Below are positions 18,197 to 28,131 of a stretch of 64,000 nt of DNA, in pieces. Position 1 is the first letter of the stretch; each line of letters begins with the position of its first letter. The position numbers and the translations under genes are program-made. Under the pieces are notes generated by a model. That model searched no databases, was not told the origin of the DNA, and saw only the letters and a program-made list of their open reading frames with translations. Source of the DNA: Alteromonas macleodii ATCC 27126 (GTDB taxonomy: Bacteria; Pseudomonadota; Gammaproteobacteria; Enterobacterales; Alteromonadaceae); assembly GCF_000172635.2 (NCBI RefSeq), contig NC_018632.1, positions 4,526,001 to 4,590,000 of the forward strand, in the 5' to 3' direction.

Positions 18197-20542
18197 TTAT
18201 TCATCCCATACGACTTGGTTTCTGCCCTGCTCCTTGGCTCTGTACAGCGCCTTGTCAGCAAGCGATAAGAGGGCGCTGAAATCCGCCTCAAAGGTGTCTT
18301 TGATAAATGTTGCGCCGATGCTGATCGATAAATTCATCGTGTCTGTCTTGTAGGTCACCCTTCCTTCTTCAACAGCAATGCGCAGTGCTTCTAGCTGCCT
18401 ATGGATCTCTTCTTTCTTGTCACCTATCATGACTATTGCAAACTCTTCTCCTCCTAATCGAGCCACGACATTTGGCGCTTGATTATGTTTAGCTATTTTT
18501 CTCGCAACAGCAATAAGCGCCTGATCTCCAGCATCGTGACCGTAGGTATCGTTTACTTTTTTGAAGTGATCAATATCGACGATAGCAACACATCCTCGAC
18601 AATGTTGTTTTGAAAATGAGATGCACTCGTCAAGGAACGCGCGTCGGTTATAAAGGCCCGTTAAAGAATCAGTCATCGCCAAATGCCTAAGCTTCTCTTC
18701 AGCAACGGCTCGGGCTTCCTCAAGCTCTACTGCGTAGAACAAGCCAGCCAAAGCATCTAAAAAGGGCTGTAGAAACTCAGCATCTTCGTCAGTGTAGGTA
18801 TCAAACTTATTCGCTAAACCGACCATTCCCACTACTTTATCTTTCACTTTTATTGGTAGGCCTAAAAATCGGCTAATGCGCGGATGACCGTGCGGAACAC
18901 CTTTGGAATTAGGGTGACTGTTTGGCGCATTACTAATGGTAACTTCTCCCGTTAAAATTGAGGTTCCAAAAAGGTTATCGAAGTTGCTAAAGTAGAGGTT
19001 TCGTTTTTTGTACTCTGCATATTGAGAAAAGCTACTGTTATCCCAAACAATTTCAGAAATCGCATGAATGAAAAGTCTAGATGAGCTACCGTCTCCTTTC
19101 ATTTGGCCGACAAAGGCAAACTGGCTATCTGAGATATCTATGAGTTCAGCCAGTACGGACTGACACGCCATCGTCAAGTCATTGTTTTGGAGATATGATG
19201 CCCGGGTTTTATTGATAAATTGAAGGAGCTGGGTTTTCTTTCTCTCATGCAGTTCGCTTTCCATTCGCTGCGTTATATCTCTGTGAATACCTGCTATACG
19301 AACCGGCTTACCTTGGGCATCTGTCTCAACGGTTTTCCCATAACTTTCAACCCAAACCCAAGAGCCATCAGTGTGTTTCATGCGAAATGTGGTGTTAAAG
19401 ACTTTGCTCTTACCAATTAGATGCATGTTGAGCTGCTTTTCAACTTTGACGTAATCCGCGGGATGAATGAGCTGTCTAAAAAAGCGGGAGCCACTGTCAT
19501 AGTATTCATACTCAAGACCAACAATGTCGCACCAGCGCTTGTTGACTTGATTAACATCGGCGGCCAAGTTCCAGTCCCATGTTCCTAACTCTGAAGCCTC
19601 GAGTAATAAACGCATCCGCTGATTGGTTTTATTGAGCTTGTCTTCCACATACTTTTGGTCACTAGTGTCAAACAAAAATGCTTGAACCGAGTACAACATG
19701 CCGTCTTCGCGAAAATTTGCCGTTGATATCATGCTCACCCAAATAGTACGCGTTGGCGTCCTTATCTGAAGACGGCAGGTGTGCGTTTCAACACCTTCCA
19801 TGTGGGCCTGCATAGCAAAGGTAAAATCACCCTCCGCCTCCTCAGACAGCACCTCACTCAATGCCACCGTTCCAGTGAGCAAATCTTGGGGTGAAACTCC
19901 CAATACACGCTCACTATTTTTCGAGATATACACCAGCCTCAACGACGTATCATAGCGCCACGTTGCCAACACAATAGGAGACTTCTCAATAAGCCCATGC
20001 TCGCGTTTAAGCGCTTCGTGTTCTCTTGAAAGCGAAATATGCTGACTAACCAAAGCACCTATTCTCTCTAAAACTTCTAAGTGTTTTGCGTCTATTTCTC
20101 TTGGCACGGTATCAATTAAACATACGGCACCGATTACCTGATCATTTATCTCGATCGGCGTTCCTGCGTAGAAACAAATGTGAGGTTCTCCGGTGACGAG
20201 AGGATTATGCATAAACCGTGGATCTTCTTGCGCGTTGCTAACAACCACCTGCTTGCGCTCTTCAACGACGTGACTACAAAACGCATGTTCACGAGTGACT
20301 TTAGAAAGAGTGGTTCCGTAGTGTGCTTTAAAGGTTTCTTCAAACTCTCCGACGACGCCAATGAGTGCGATCGGCACCTTGTATGCCTCTGCGAGCACCA
20401 TCATTAAATCATCAAGATCTAACGGCACTTCGCTATTGAGCATAAAGTCATCAATTGTCTTTAACCGGCTTTGATCATCCACTACTGCTTGCTCATATTC
20501 ATTTGCCCTTATAAAAGTAGTAACAGTCCGGCTGTACCGCAA
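18197..20542 (-). CDS. GAF-PAS-PAS-GAF-GGDEF diguanylate cyclase
   Basis: Predicted cytoplasmic sensor enzyme making cyclic di-GMP. Domain order: GAF (about 35-175, CFYAGTPIEINDQVIGAVCLID), PAS (about 195-300), PAS with a PAC tail (about 310-425, GSWVWVESYGKTV...GIHRDITQR), second GAF (about 440-605) and GGDEF (about 615-781). The active-site loop is GGEEF in ARLGGEEFAIV; the residues before it (NQAPNVV) lack the RxxD inhibitory site, so product inhibition of the usual kind is not expected. No membrane helix is seen. The start at TTG 20542 has no good ribosome site, so the exact N-terminus is uncertain. Confidence 0.88.
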   Translation of the reverse strand: MRYSRTVTTFIRANEYEQAVVDDQSRLKTIDDFMLNSEVPLDLDDLMMVLAEAYKVPIALIGVVGEFEETFKAHYGTTLSKVTREHAFCSHVVEERKQVVVSNAQEDPRFMHNPLVTGEPHICFYAGTPIEINDQVIGAVCLIDTVPREIDAKHLEVLERIGALVSQHISLSREHEALKREHGLIEKSPIVLATWRYDTSLRLVYISKNSERVLGVSPQDLLTGTVALSEVLSEEAEGDFTFAMQAHMEGVETHTCRLQIRTPTRTIWVSMISTANFREDGMLYSVQAFLFDTSDQKYVEDKLNKTNQRMRLLLEASELGTWDWNLAADVNQVNKRWCDIVGLEYEYYDSGSRFFRQLIHPADYVKVEKQLNMHLIGKSKVFNTTFRMKHTDGSWVWVESYGKTVETDAQGKPVRIAGIHRDITQRMESELHERKKTQLLQFINKTRASYLQNNDLTMACQSVLAELIDISDSQFAFVGQMKGDGSSSRLFIHAISEIVWDNSSFSQYAEYKKRNLYFSNFDNLFGTSILTGEVTISNAPNSHPNSKGVPHGHPRISRFLGLPIKVKDKVVGMVGLANKFDTYTDEDAEFLQPFLDALAGLFYAVELEEARAVAEEKLRHLAMTDSLTGLYNRRAFLDECISFSKQHCRGCVAIVDIDHFKKVNDTYGHDAGDQALIAVARKIAKHNQAPNVVARLGGEEFAIVMIGDKKEEIHRQLEALRIAVEEGRVTYKTDTMNLSISIGATFIKDTFEADFSALLSLADKALYRAKEQGRNQVVWDE

Positions 20543-20749
20543 TTAAATACAGCTAATGTTACGTTCTCTGTATTCGAACCCATTATAGAAATGGCTGTGA
20601 CTCACAAGAAAAGGAGAAGGGCGCTTTTGAACTTCCCATGTTATGAATAGTCATTACAGCATGAGAAGCGATGAAATTGGCTTGTCGCGAGATTGTGACG
20701 CGTTTGTGTTACACTTCACCCGTTTTTATTTCATAGGATTACATAATTC

Positions 20750-23203
20750 ATGTCGTGGATGCGAAAAGCCCTTCTGTCGGTATTTCATTATCCTGTTAAG
20801 TTACTGGTTAAAGCCCACAGCATTCCAGTTAACGTTGAAACCGAATTAGGAATAGATAAAAGTAAACCTATCGTTTATCTACTCCCCACCAACTCAGTGA
20901 CAGACCAACTTGCACTGAGAATGTCGACTAAAGCGCTAGGTTTACCTAGTCCTACAGAAACCCTCACATTAGCGGGGCGAGAGTATTCGTCGACCTTATT
21001 TTTACGCAAAACCCAGCCTCTTTTCCGCTCGTCGGCTAAAGATACGGGAATTGAAGACGTTTTTACTGACCTCTTTCATTTGCATAGAGACCATGAAAAC
21101 CTAGATTTACAAGTTGTTCCTGTCTATGTGACGTGGGGCCGTGCCCCGGGTCGTGGAAAGCCAGGCTTAAGCGATCTTATTGCTGATAAAGCGGCGCCAA
21201 GTTGGCTTCGTAAGTTGTTCATTGTGCTGTTTTTGGGCCGCGACAACTTTATTAACTACTCTAAAGCCGTTTCTGCACGCGCGATGTCCAATCAACATGG
21301 TAGTGACCAAAGTATTGCACATAAGCTTGTGCGCGTAGCAAGCACTCACTTTCAAAGAAAGCGCCAAAGCATGACTGGCCCTACGCTGTTAGAGCGTCAA
21401 GAACTCAATAATAGTGTGTTGGGCTCTGATGCAGTGCGTCGCGCTATTGCTGAGGAATCACGAAGCAAGAAGGTGTCTCATGAAAAAGCGAAAGAGACTG
21501 CCCAAACCTACATCACAGAAATCGCGGCAGACTACCGCGAAGGGCTAATTCGTTTTGGCGACAGGCTACTTACCCGTATATGGAACAAAATTTATAACGG
21601 TATTAGTGTAGGTCATGCCGATCGCATTCGTGAATTGGCGGCTAATGGTCATGAAATCATCTACGTACCGTGCCACCGTAGTCACATGGATTACCTATTA
21701 TTAACTTACGTGATTTATCACGAGGGTATGGTTACGCCACATATCGCTGCAGGTATCAATCTGAACTTTTGGCCGGTTGGAAAAATGTTCCGTCGTGGCG
21801 GTGCTTTTTTCTTACGCCGCAGTTTTGCAGGCAACAAGCTCTACACAGCTGTTTTCAGAGAATATCTAGAGCTGCTGTTTAACAAAGGCTATTCGGTAAA
21901 ATACTATCCCGAAGGTGGCCGCAGCCGAACCGGCCGTTTGATCCCACCGAAAACGGGCATGCTAGCCATGACCATTCAAGCCATGCTCAAAGGCGTTAAC
22001 CGTCCCGTTAGTATCGTGCCTGTTTATATCGGCTATGAAAACGTGATGGAAGTGAAGAGCTATTTGAACGAACTCAAAGGCTCTAAGAAGAAAAAGGAAT
22101 CTAACCTTCAGGTGTTCTCGGCTATTCGTAAACTCAAGAATTATGGTCACGGATACGTGAATTTTGGCGAACCCATTGCGCTTAACCAGTTTCTTGAAAA
22201 TCATGTGCCTAACTGGCGAGATTGTCGCGATGCCGAGCCAGAGAAAAAACCAGCGTGGCTGACACCTGCGGTTAACGAACTGGCCAATAATGTCATGACG
22301 CGAATTAATCGCGCAGCGGCATTAAATGGTATGGCGTTAGCGTCGTTATGCTTACTGTCTTCTAAACGACAGACCATGAGTGAAGCAGAGTTAAAACAAG
22401 CAATGGGCGACTTCATGGACTTGTTTAAAGCGGTACCGTTCAGCGATGATGCCACCATTCCAGATTCATCAGCGGAAGAGCTACTGCGCGATACGCTGAA
22501 ATTAGGCCGCTTTGACGTAAAAGAAGACGATTATGGGCGTTTGATCAGTCCTCAACCAAAATCAGCGGTATACCTCACTTATTATCGCAACAACATTTTG
22601 CACTTATTCGCGATCCCAGGTCTTATAATGGCGTCTATCTTCGCGAAGAAAGGCACCACGAAGAACAGTATTTTTCAGCTTATTGCGGCGCTTTATCCGT
22701 TGCTGCAAAAAGAGCTATTCTTGCACCTTACCCAAGATGAGGCGCTTGCGCATACTGATGCGCTTATAACAGCGCTACTAAACAAAGGATTGTTGCGTCA
22801 GGAGGGCGATGAACTGTTGCCGCCAGATGCACACTGCAAACAATTCCACTCAGCATGGCTGTTAAGCCGATGTATGCAGGAAACGCTTCAGCGTTACGCG
22901 GTGGTATTGACCATTCTTGATAAAGAAAAAGTGATTAGCCGAAGTGCGCTTGAGCGCGAAAGTAAGCAAGTGGCTGAACGCTTATCTGCTCTCTACGGGC
23001 TAAGCTCACCAGAGTTTTACGATAAGAATGTGTTGTCTAGCTTTATCAGTGCATTGAAAGAAAACCACTGGCTGGACTCTGAAAAAGATGGCAGCTTGAA
23101 GTACTCAGAAGAGTGTGAAGCCTTACGTGCTGACGTTATGGCCCTGATTTGGCCAGAAATGATGCAGCATTTGGAGAACGTTACACTAAACGCTTCGAAT
23201 TAA
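20750..23203 (+). CDS. plsB: Glycerol-3-phosphate 1-O-acyltransferase
   Basis: Membrane-bound enzyme that acylates position 1 of sn-glycerol 3-phosphate, the first step of phospholipid synthesis. The acyltransferase HX4D motif is H309-RSHM-D314 in VPCHRSHMDYLLL, followed by GAFFLRRSF and the YPEGGRSRTGR motif. The 817 residues and motif positions match the E. coli PlsB type rather than the short PlsY. It is divergent from the GGDEF gene and ends at a strong terminator, so it is likely monocistronic. Confidence 0.95.
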   Translation: MSWMRKALLSVFHYPVKLLVKAHSIPVNVETELGIDKSKPIVYLLPTNSVTDQLALRMSTKALGLPSPTETLTLAGREYSSTLFLRKTQPLFRSSAKDTGIEDVFTDLFHLHRDHENLDLQVVPVYVTWGRAPGRGKPGLSDLIADKAAPSWLRKLFIVLFLGRDNFINYSKAVSARAMSNQHGSDQSIAHKLVRVASTHFQRKRQSMTGPTLLERQELNNSVLGSDAVRRAIAEESRSKKVSHEKAKETAQTYITEIAADYREGLIRFGDRLLTRIWNKIYNGISVGHADRIRELAANGHEIIYVPCHRSHMDYLLLTYVIYHEGMVTPHIAAGINLNFWPVGKMFRRGGAFFLRRSFAGNKLYTAVFREYLELLFNKGYSVKYYPEGGRSRTGRLIPPKTGMLAMTIQAMLKGVNRPVSIVPVYIGYENVMEVKSYLNELKGSKKKKESNLQVFSAIRKLKNYGHGYVNFGEPIALNQFLENHVPNWRDCRDAEPEKKPAWLTPAVNELANNVMTRINRAAALNGMALASLCLLSSKRQTMSEAELKQAMGDFMDLFKAVPFSDDATIPDSSAEELLRDTLKLGRFDVKEDDYGRLISPQPKSAVYLTYYRNNILHLFAIPGLIMASIFAKKGTTKNSIFQLIAALYPLLQKELFLHLTQDEALAHTDALITALLNKGLLRQEGDELLPPDAHCKQFHSAWLLSRCMQETLQRYAVVLTILDKEKVISRSALERESKQVAERLSALYGLSSPEFYDKNVLSSFISALKENHWLDSEKDGSLKYSEECEALRADVMALIWPEMMQHLENVTLNASN

Positions 23204-23257
23204 GGCGACGCTAGCTGGCTGAATTTGCCAGCACTACGGAGCTTAGGTAAAAAGAGA

Positions 23258-23284
23258 AAGCCCATGCTACTGCATGGGCTTTTT
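23258..23284 (+). terminator. Intrinsic terminator of plsB
   Basis: AAGCCCATGC (23258-23267) pairs with GCATGGGCTT (23272-23281) around TACT, followed by TTT, 54 bases after the plsB stop. Confidence 0.88.
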
Positions 23285-23444
23285 ATTGCGCGTCAATCTA
23301 TCTTGGCTGGCATTGAAAATCCCCATACTTCATTGATAGATAGACGCTAGATAGTGCCGCTTCGTATCGCTCCCCGGTAAACCTGCGCTTAACGCGAAGC
23401 AATACAAAGCGAAAACGGGAGATAGGCTCGTTTCGCCTGTTTCG

Positions 23445-25001
23445 CTATTTAGACCTTCGCTGGTTGCGACAGGAAAAACGATAGGCGGGGTTGTCTGTTA
23501 CTTCTTCAACCTTATAGCCTAACTCAGCAACATGCTGGTTAAAGTCATCTCTACTTTCTGGTGCGATATCAAAGCCTGCCAATACCAAACCTTCTGCTGC
23601 GCCATGGTTGCGATAGTGAAATAGGGTAATATTCCACTGTTCACCTAACGTATTTAAGAAGTTCAGTAGCGCACCCGGACGCTCAGGAAATTCAAAGCTG
23701 AAGACTTGCTCGTTGAGAATAGTTGGCGGACGGCCACCAACCATGTGACGAACATGGAGCTTCGCTAACTCATTATCGGTTAAGTTAACGCAGTCATACC
23801 CTTTGCTTTCAAGGTCGCTTTGCAGTGCAGCAAACTCTTGCTGCCCGCCTTTAAGCTTAACGCCCACGAAAATATGTGCTTCGCTCTCACTGGCATAGCG
23901 ATAGTTAAATTCGGTGATTGCTTTTGCCCCAACGCACTCGCAAAACTGTTTAAACGCACCTTTGTTTTCAGGAATTTTAACCGCAAAGACCGCTTCTTTC
24001 TGCTCACCTAATTCACAGCGTTCAGACACATAGCGAAGGGTATGAAAGTTGATGTTTGCGCCACACAGAATGCCGCCTAACTTCTTACCTTTGAGGTCGT
24101 GTTGCTTAGCGTACTTGCGAATTGCCGCCACCGACAATGCGCCCGCAGGCTCTGCAATAACACGGGTATCATCAAAGATATCCTTAATTGCTCCGCATAT
24201 TTCATCATTAGTAACCGTAATGGTTTCATCAATTAAACGATTACACAGACGGAAAGTTTCCTGCCCCATCACTTTAACAGCAACGCCATCAGCAAAAATG
24301 CCGACGCTTTCAAGCTCGGTAGGCGCGCCTTGCGCCTTTGCTTTAATGAAACAGGCCGATTCTTCCGACTCTACCGCAACGATTTTTATGCTTGGTTTTA
24401 GTTGCTTTAAGTAAACCGCAATACCAGCGGCTAAACCACCGCCGCCCACAGCAATAAATAAGATATCGAGGTGTGGGTTTTGCTCTAGCAGCTCTCGCGC
24501 GACTGTACCTTGCCCTGCAATGACATCGGGGTCGTCAAAGGGCGGAACAAAGGTATAACCGTGGGTCTCACATAATGCTTTTGCATGGCTACTTGCTTGA
24601 TCAAAGCTGGTGCCATGCAATACCACATTCACGTTTTCACCTCCGAAGCGTCGTACTGCGTCTACCTTGATATCAGGCGTGGTTTCAGGCATGACAATAG
24701 TCGCCTGAATACCTTTCATTTTTGCACTGTACGCTAAGCCTTGCGCATGATTACCCGCCGAGGCGCCAATTACGCCAGCTTGCAATTGCTCGTCGCTTAG
24801 TGAGCAAATACGGTTATAGGCACCGCGCAGCTTAAAGCTTTTTACCGGCTGCTGATCTTCCCGTTTCAGAAAAATTTCATTGCCAAGCTCGGCTGAAAGC
24901 AAAGACATATAGGAAAGTTCACTTGCCACTGCTACATCGTAAACAGGGGCAAGTAAGATCTTCTTCAAATATTCATGATCGCTAACGTGTTCGGCTGCCA
25001 T
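23445..25001 (-). CDS. ilvA: Threonine ammonia-lyase, biosynthetic
   Basis: PLP enzyme converting threonine to 2-oxobutanoate, the committed step to isoleucine. PLP lysine K57 lies in PVKSFKLRGAYN; the phosphate-binding glycine loop is AVGGGGLAAG. After the catalytic domain (to about 325) come two ACT-like regulatory domains (about 335-410 and 430-505), the architecture of the isoleucine-inhibited biosynthetic form, not the short catabolic TdcB. The start codon overlaps the ilvD stop by one base (TAATG), indicating coupled translation. Confidence 0.95.
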   Translation of the reverse strand: MAAEHVSDHEYLKKILLAPVYDVAVASELSYMSLLSAELGNEIFLKREDQQPVKSFKLRGAYNRICSLSDEQLQAGVIGASAGNHAQGLAYSAKMKGIQATIVMPETTPDIKVDAVRRFGGENVNVVLHGTSFDQASSHAKALCETHGYTFVPPFDDPDVIAGQGTVARELLEQNPHLDILFIAVGGGGLAAGIAVYLKQLKPSIKIVAVESEESACFIKAKAQGAPTELESVGIFADGVAVKVMGQETFRLCNRLIDETITVTNDEICGAIKDIFDDTRVIAEPAGALSVAAIRKYAKQHDLKGKKLGGILCGANINFHTLRYVSERCELGEQKEAVFAVKIPENKGAFKQFCECVGAKAITEFNYRYASESEAHIFVGVKLKGGQQEFAALQSDLESKGYDCVNLTDNELAKLHVRHMVGGRPPTILNEQVFSFEFPERPGALLNFLNTLGEQWNITLFHYRNHGAAEGLVLAGFDIAPESRDDFNQHVAELGYKVEEVTDNPAYRFSCRNQRRSK

Positions 25002-26851
25002 TATAGATTTTCCAGCTTAGTCACATCACGCACTGCACCTTTATCGGCACTGGTTGCTAACGCCGCAAAGGTTTTAAGAGATGTGGAGACTTCACGAACG
25101 CGATCTTTCGGCTTCCAAGGCTTATCACTGGCTTCCATTTTCGCGCGGCGTTCTGCTAGTTCTTCATCGTTAATAGCAATATTGATACTTCTATTGGGGA
25201 TATCTATTTCAATTTTATCGCCATCTTCCACTAGACCAATGCCACCACCACTGGCGGCTTCAGGTGAGCAGTGACCTATAGACAACCCACTGGTACCGCC
25301 ACTAAAGCGTCCGTCTGTTACCAAAGCGCAGTGCTTGCCTAACCCTTTAGATTTCAAGTAAGACGTTGGGTACAGCATTTCTTGCATACCCGGGCCGCCG
25401 CGGGGACCTTCGTAGCGAATGAAGACCACATCACCGGCTTTTACTTCATCGCCCAAGATACCTGCTACCGCATCATCTTGGCTTTCGTAGATTCTCGCAG
25501 TTCCGTTGAATTTAAGAATAGACTCATCTACGCCAGCCGTTTTTACAATACAGCCATCTTCAGCCACATTACCGTAAAGCACGGCTAGGCCACCTTCTTG
25601 ACTGAACGCATGGTCGATAGAGCGAATGCAGCCGTTTTCGCGGTCGTCATCGGCTTCGTCCCAGCGACAATCTTGGCTAAATGCTTTTGTCGTGCGAATA
25701 CCCGCAGGACCCGCGCGATAAAAGGTAATAGCGTCTTCGTTTTCAGGGTTAGTGATGTCCCACTCGCTGATAACGTCGGTAAGCGGTTTTCCTAAAACAT
25801 GATTAACATCGGTGTTCAGCAAGCCAGCCTTATTTAGCTCGTTCAAAATACCCAAAACGCCACCCGCTCGGTGTACGTCTTCCATGTGATATTTGGGTGT
25901 TGAAGGTGCCACTTTGCATAGGTGAGGGACTTTGCGAGACAATCTGTCGATGTCTGCCATAGTAAACGGCACTTCGCCTTCCATTGCCGCTGCTAACAGA
26001 TGCAAAATGGTATTGGTCGACCCCCCCATGGCAATATCCAAGCTCATGGCATTCTCAAAAGCCTTAAAGTTAGAGATATTACGTGGTAATACACTGTCAT
26101 CATCGTCGCCGTAGTAACGCTTGCACAGCTCAACAATTTGTTTGCCCGCTTGTTTAAATAAACCTTCACGATCGGCGTGGGTAGCCAGCATAGAGCCGTT
26201 GCCCGGCAAGGATAAACCTAACGCTTCGGTTAGACAGTTCATGGAGTTCGCGGTGAACATCCCTGAACATGAGCCGCAGGTAGGGCAGGCTGAGCGCTCA
26301 ATTTCGTCGGTATCAGCATCGCTAACTTTGTCGTCAGCAGCCGCTACCATGGCGTCAACCAAGTCTAGTTTAATAAGCTGGTCTGAAAGCTTGGTTTTAC
26401 CCGCTTCCATTGGGCCCCCAGACACAAAAATGACCGGTACGTTCAAGCGCATAGACGCCATTAGCATTCCCGGGGTAATCTTGTCGCAGTTAGAAATGCA
26501 AACAATGGCATCGGCGCAATGTGCGTTCACCATGTATTCCACTGCATCAGCAATGATTTCTCGAGATGGTAAGCTATACAGCATACCGCTGTGCCCCATG
26601 GCGATACCGTCATCCACTGCGATAGTGTTGAATTCTTTCGCCACACCACCCGCTTCTTCAACGCTGCGTGCCACTAATTGGCCGAGATCTTTTAGGTGAA
26701 CATGCCCAGGTACGAACTGCGTAAATGAGTTCGCAATAGCAATAATAGGCTTGCCGAAATCAGAGTCTTTCATTCCAGTTGCTCGCCATAACGCGCGAGC
26801 TCCCGCCATATTTCTACCTTGGGTGGTAGTTGCTGAACGTAACTTGGGCAT
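25001..26851 (-). CDS. ilvD: Dihydroxy-acid dehydratase
   Basis: Iron-sulfur enzyme that dehydrates dihydroxy acids to the 2-oxo acids of valine and isoleucine. The cluster cysteines are visible in [13 protein letters not shown] and [20 protein letters not shown], and the substrate/Mg motifs in [10 protein letters not shown] and [14 protein letters not shown]. Length 616 matches the E. coli enzyme. It is the first gene of an ilvD-ilvA operon. The ilvG, ilvM and ilvE genes that precede it in enterics are absent from this window. Confidence 0.96.
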   Translation of the reverse strand: MPKLRSATTTQGRNMAGARALWRATGMKDSDFGKPIIAIANSFTQFVPGHVHLKDLGQLVARSVEEAGGVAKEFNTIAVDDGIAMGHSGMLYSLPSREIIADAVEYMVNAHCADAIVCISNCDKITPGMLMASMRLNVPVIFVSGGPMEAGKTKLSDQLIKLDLVDAMVAAADDKVSDADTDEIERSACPTCGSCSGMFTANSMNCLTEALGLSLPGNGSMLATHADREGLFKQAGKQIVELCKRYYGDDDDSVLPRNISNFKAFENAMSLDIAMGGSTNTILHLLAAAMEGEVPFTMADIDRLSRKVPHLCKVAPSTPKYHMEDVHRAGGVLGILNELNKAGLLNTDVNHVLGKPLTDVISEWDITNPENEDAITFYRAGPAGIRTTKAFSQDCRWDEADDDRENGCIRSIDHAFSQEGGLAVLYGNVAEDGCIVKTAGVDESILKFNGTARIYESQDDAVAGILGDEVKAGDVVFIRYEGPRGGPGMQEMLYPTSYLKSKGLGKHCALVTDGRFSGGTSGLSIGHCSPEAASGGGIGLVEDGDKIEIDIPNRSINIAINDEELAERRAKMEASDKPWKPKDRVREVSTSLKTFAALATSADKGAVRDVTKLENL

Positions 26852-26987
26852 AAATCCTTCCCGTTAATTTAAGGTTCTAGGTTTAGGCGCTAGACCTTTT
26901 TGTGAAACTAAAAAACAGTGGTAAACCAGTAATGCTTTGGCTCAACTTCCAATACGCGCTGTTTTACTCAAAATTGCATGTCATACT

Positions 26988-27006
26988 GATGATGTAACAC
27001 ATCATC
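26988..27006. promoter_or_regulatory. Perfect dyad upstream of ilvD
   Basis: GATGATGT (26988-26995) and ACATCATC (26999-27006) form a perfect inverted repeat with a three-base centre, 137 bases upstream of ilvD. It is shaped like a dimeric-regulator operator; the regulator is not identified. Confidence 0.55.
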
Positions 27007-27029
27007 TAAGGTCGTTCAAAGCGAGGAGC

Positions 27030-27068
27030 AACAAAGCCTAACTGCTAACACATCAGTAGCGCTTTGTT
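27030..27068. other. Hairpin-forming element upstream of ilvD
   Basis: AACAAAGC (27030-27037) pairs with GCTTTGTT (27061-27068), and the intervening bases can extend the stem with ACTG/CAGT. On the plus strand it is followed by TT and then A/T-rich DNA. It may be a terminator or mRNA structure, but no gene ends here. Confidence 0.4.
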
Positions 27069-27293
27069 TTATATGATATATTTGACATACAATACCTATA
27101 TCCATTGGCATTGTAATTATGAAATGTTGTTCGTTAGAGGTTATGGCTTTACCTCATCACTCAATATCACGAACCGTAATCTCAACAGTACGTTTCGATA
27201 TTGGGCAAAGAAATAGCATGAAACATAAGGCCTGATCAAGTATTTTGCGGTAGGAATGGCGAGTTTTTAAGGGTAGTAAAAGGGTACAAGAAG

Positions 27294-27911
27294 ATGTTTG
27301 ATTGGTTTCATTGGTTAAACTTAGCGGGGGTTGCAGTGTGCGCAATTTCCGGCACCCTGATGGCCTATCAAAAGCGTATGGATGGATTTGGCGTGGTCGT
27401 GCTTGCCAGCGCAACCGCCATTGGCGGCGGAACACTGCGTGATGTCATGTTAGATGTCCCGGTCTTCTGGATTGCCGATACCGATTATTTATACACCACA
27501 CTGATAGCCGCCTTTATACCCATTATCTGGCTGCGTATTAGTCCACGCTTTCCTTTTCACTATTTATTAATTGCCGATGCTTTCGGGCTAGCGCTGTTTA
27601 ACGTAGTAGGCATAGAGAAAGCCTTGGCAAACGACACAGGCATGGCCGTGGCGGTTGCCATGGGCACCATTACCGGCGTGTTTGGCGGTCTGTTACGGGA
27701 CGTTATTTGCCGAGAGGTACCGCTGGTACTCAACGGCGAACTGTATGCCATGACCTGTATTGCAGGGGGCGTGGTTTATGGAATAGGCATGCAAATGGAA
27801 CTCGCCACACAGTGGTGTGGTATTGCGGCCCTTGTCACAACCGTACTGTTTAGGCTTGGCGCCATGCGCTGGCATTGGCAGCTGCCCGTTTTCTACAACG
27901 ACCACCACTAG
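27294..27911 (+). CDS. TRIC/UPF0126 family cation channel protein
   Basis: Inner-membrane protein of the bacterial trimeric intracellular cation channel family (YicG/YadS-like). The 205 residues contain seven hydrophobic segments and the two repeated glycine-rich motifs of the family: GTLMAYQKRMDGFGVVVLA...GGGTLRDVML and, in the second half, ITGVFGGLLRDVICREVPLVL. Its stop codon sits inside a CACTAG tandem repeat. It is divergent from ilvD. Ion specificity cannot be read from sequence. Confidence 0.88.
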   Translation: MFDWFHWLNLAGVAVCAISGTLMAYQKRMDGFGVVVLASATAIGGGTLRDVMLDVPVFWIADTDYLYTTLIAAFIPIIWLRISPRFPFHYLLIADAFGLALFNVVGIEKALANDTGMAVAVAMGTITGVFGGLLRDVICREVPLVLNGELYAMTCIAGGVVYGIGMQMELATQWCGIAALVTTVLFRLGAMRWHWQLPVFYNDHH

Positions 27912-27929
27912 CACTAGCACTAGCACTAG
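27906..27929. repeat. 6-bp tandem repeat (CACTAG x4) over a stop codon
   Basis: Four perfect copies of CACTAG. The first copy supplies the last His codon and TAG stop of the TRIC gene; the other three follow immediately, each repeating an in-frame His-TAG. Confidence 0.9.
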
Positions 27930-28131
27930 CCTAAGTTTGCTGAGCAGGATCATTACATACCAAGCGTTTTATGCACTCTCAGTAGATCCCATCGTTAGTA
28001 CAGTTACATCTTATCCCGACTCTCTCTAAAGTTTACGCCGACTGCGTTGGCTTACATTTTTACCGCGCTGACACGTTTGCGTTTCATAACCACGAATCAT
28101 AAGTATTCAGCGAGAGGAGGTTGTTTAGATT

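Larger units (their letters stand above)
26852..27293. other. Divergent intergenic region between ilvD and TRIC gene
   Basis: About 440 bases. It holds two symmetric elements listed separately (26988-27006 and 27030-27068). On the minus strand I found no branched-chain-rich leader peptide with an attenuator hairpin of the ilvL type. No other coding region is supported. Confidence 0.55.

Noticed and set aside
27693..27953. Minus-strand frame over the end of the TRIC gene
   Set aside because: Its Val/Leu-rich start is only the translated CACTAG-flanking repeat; it is antisense to a conserved membrane protein.
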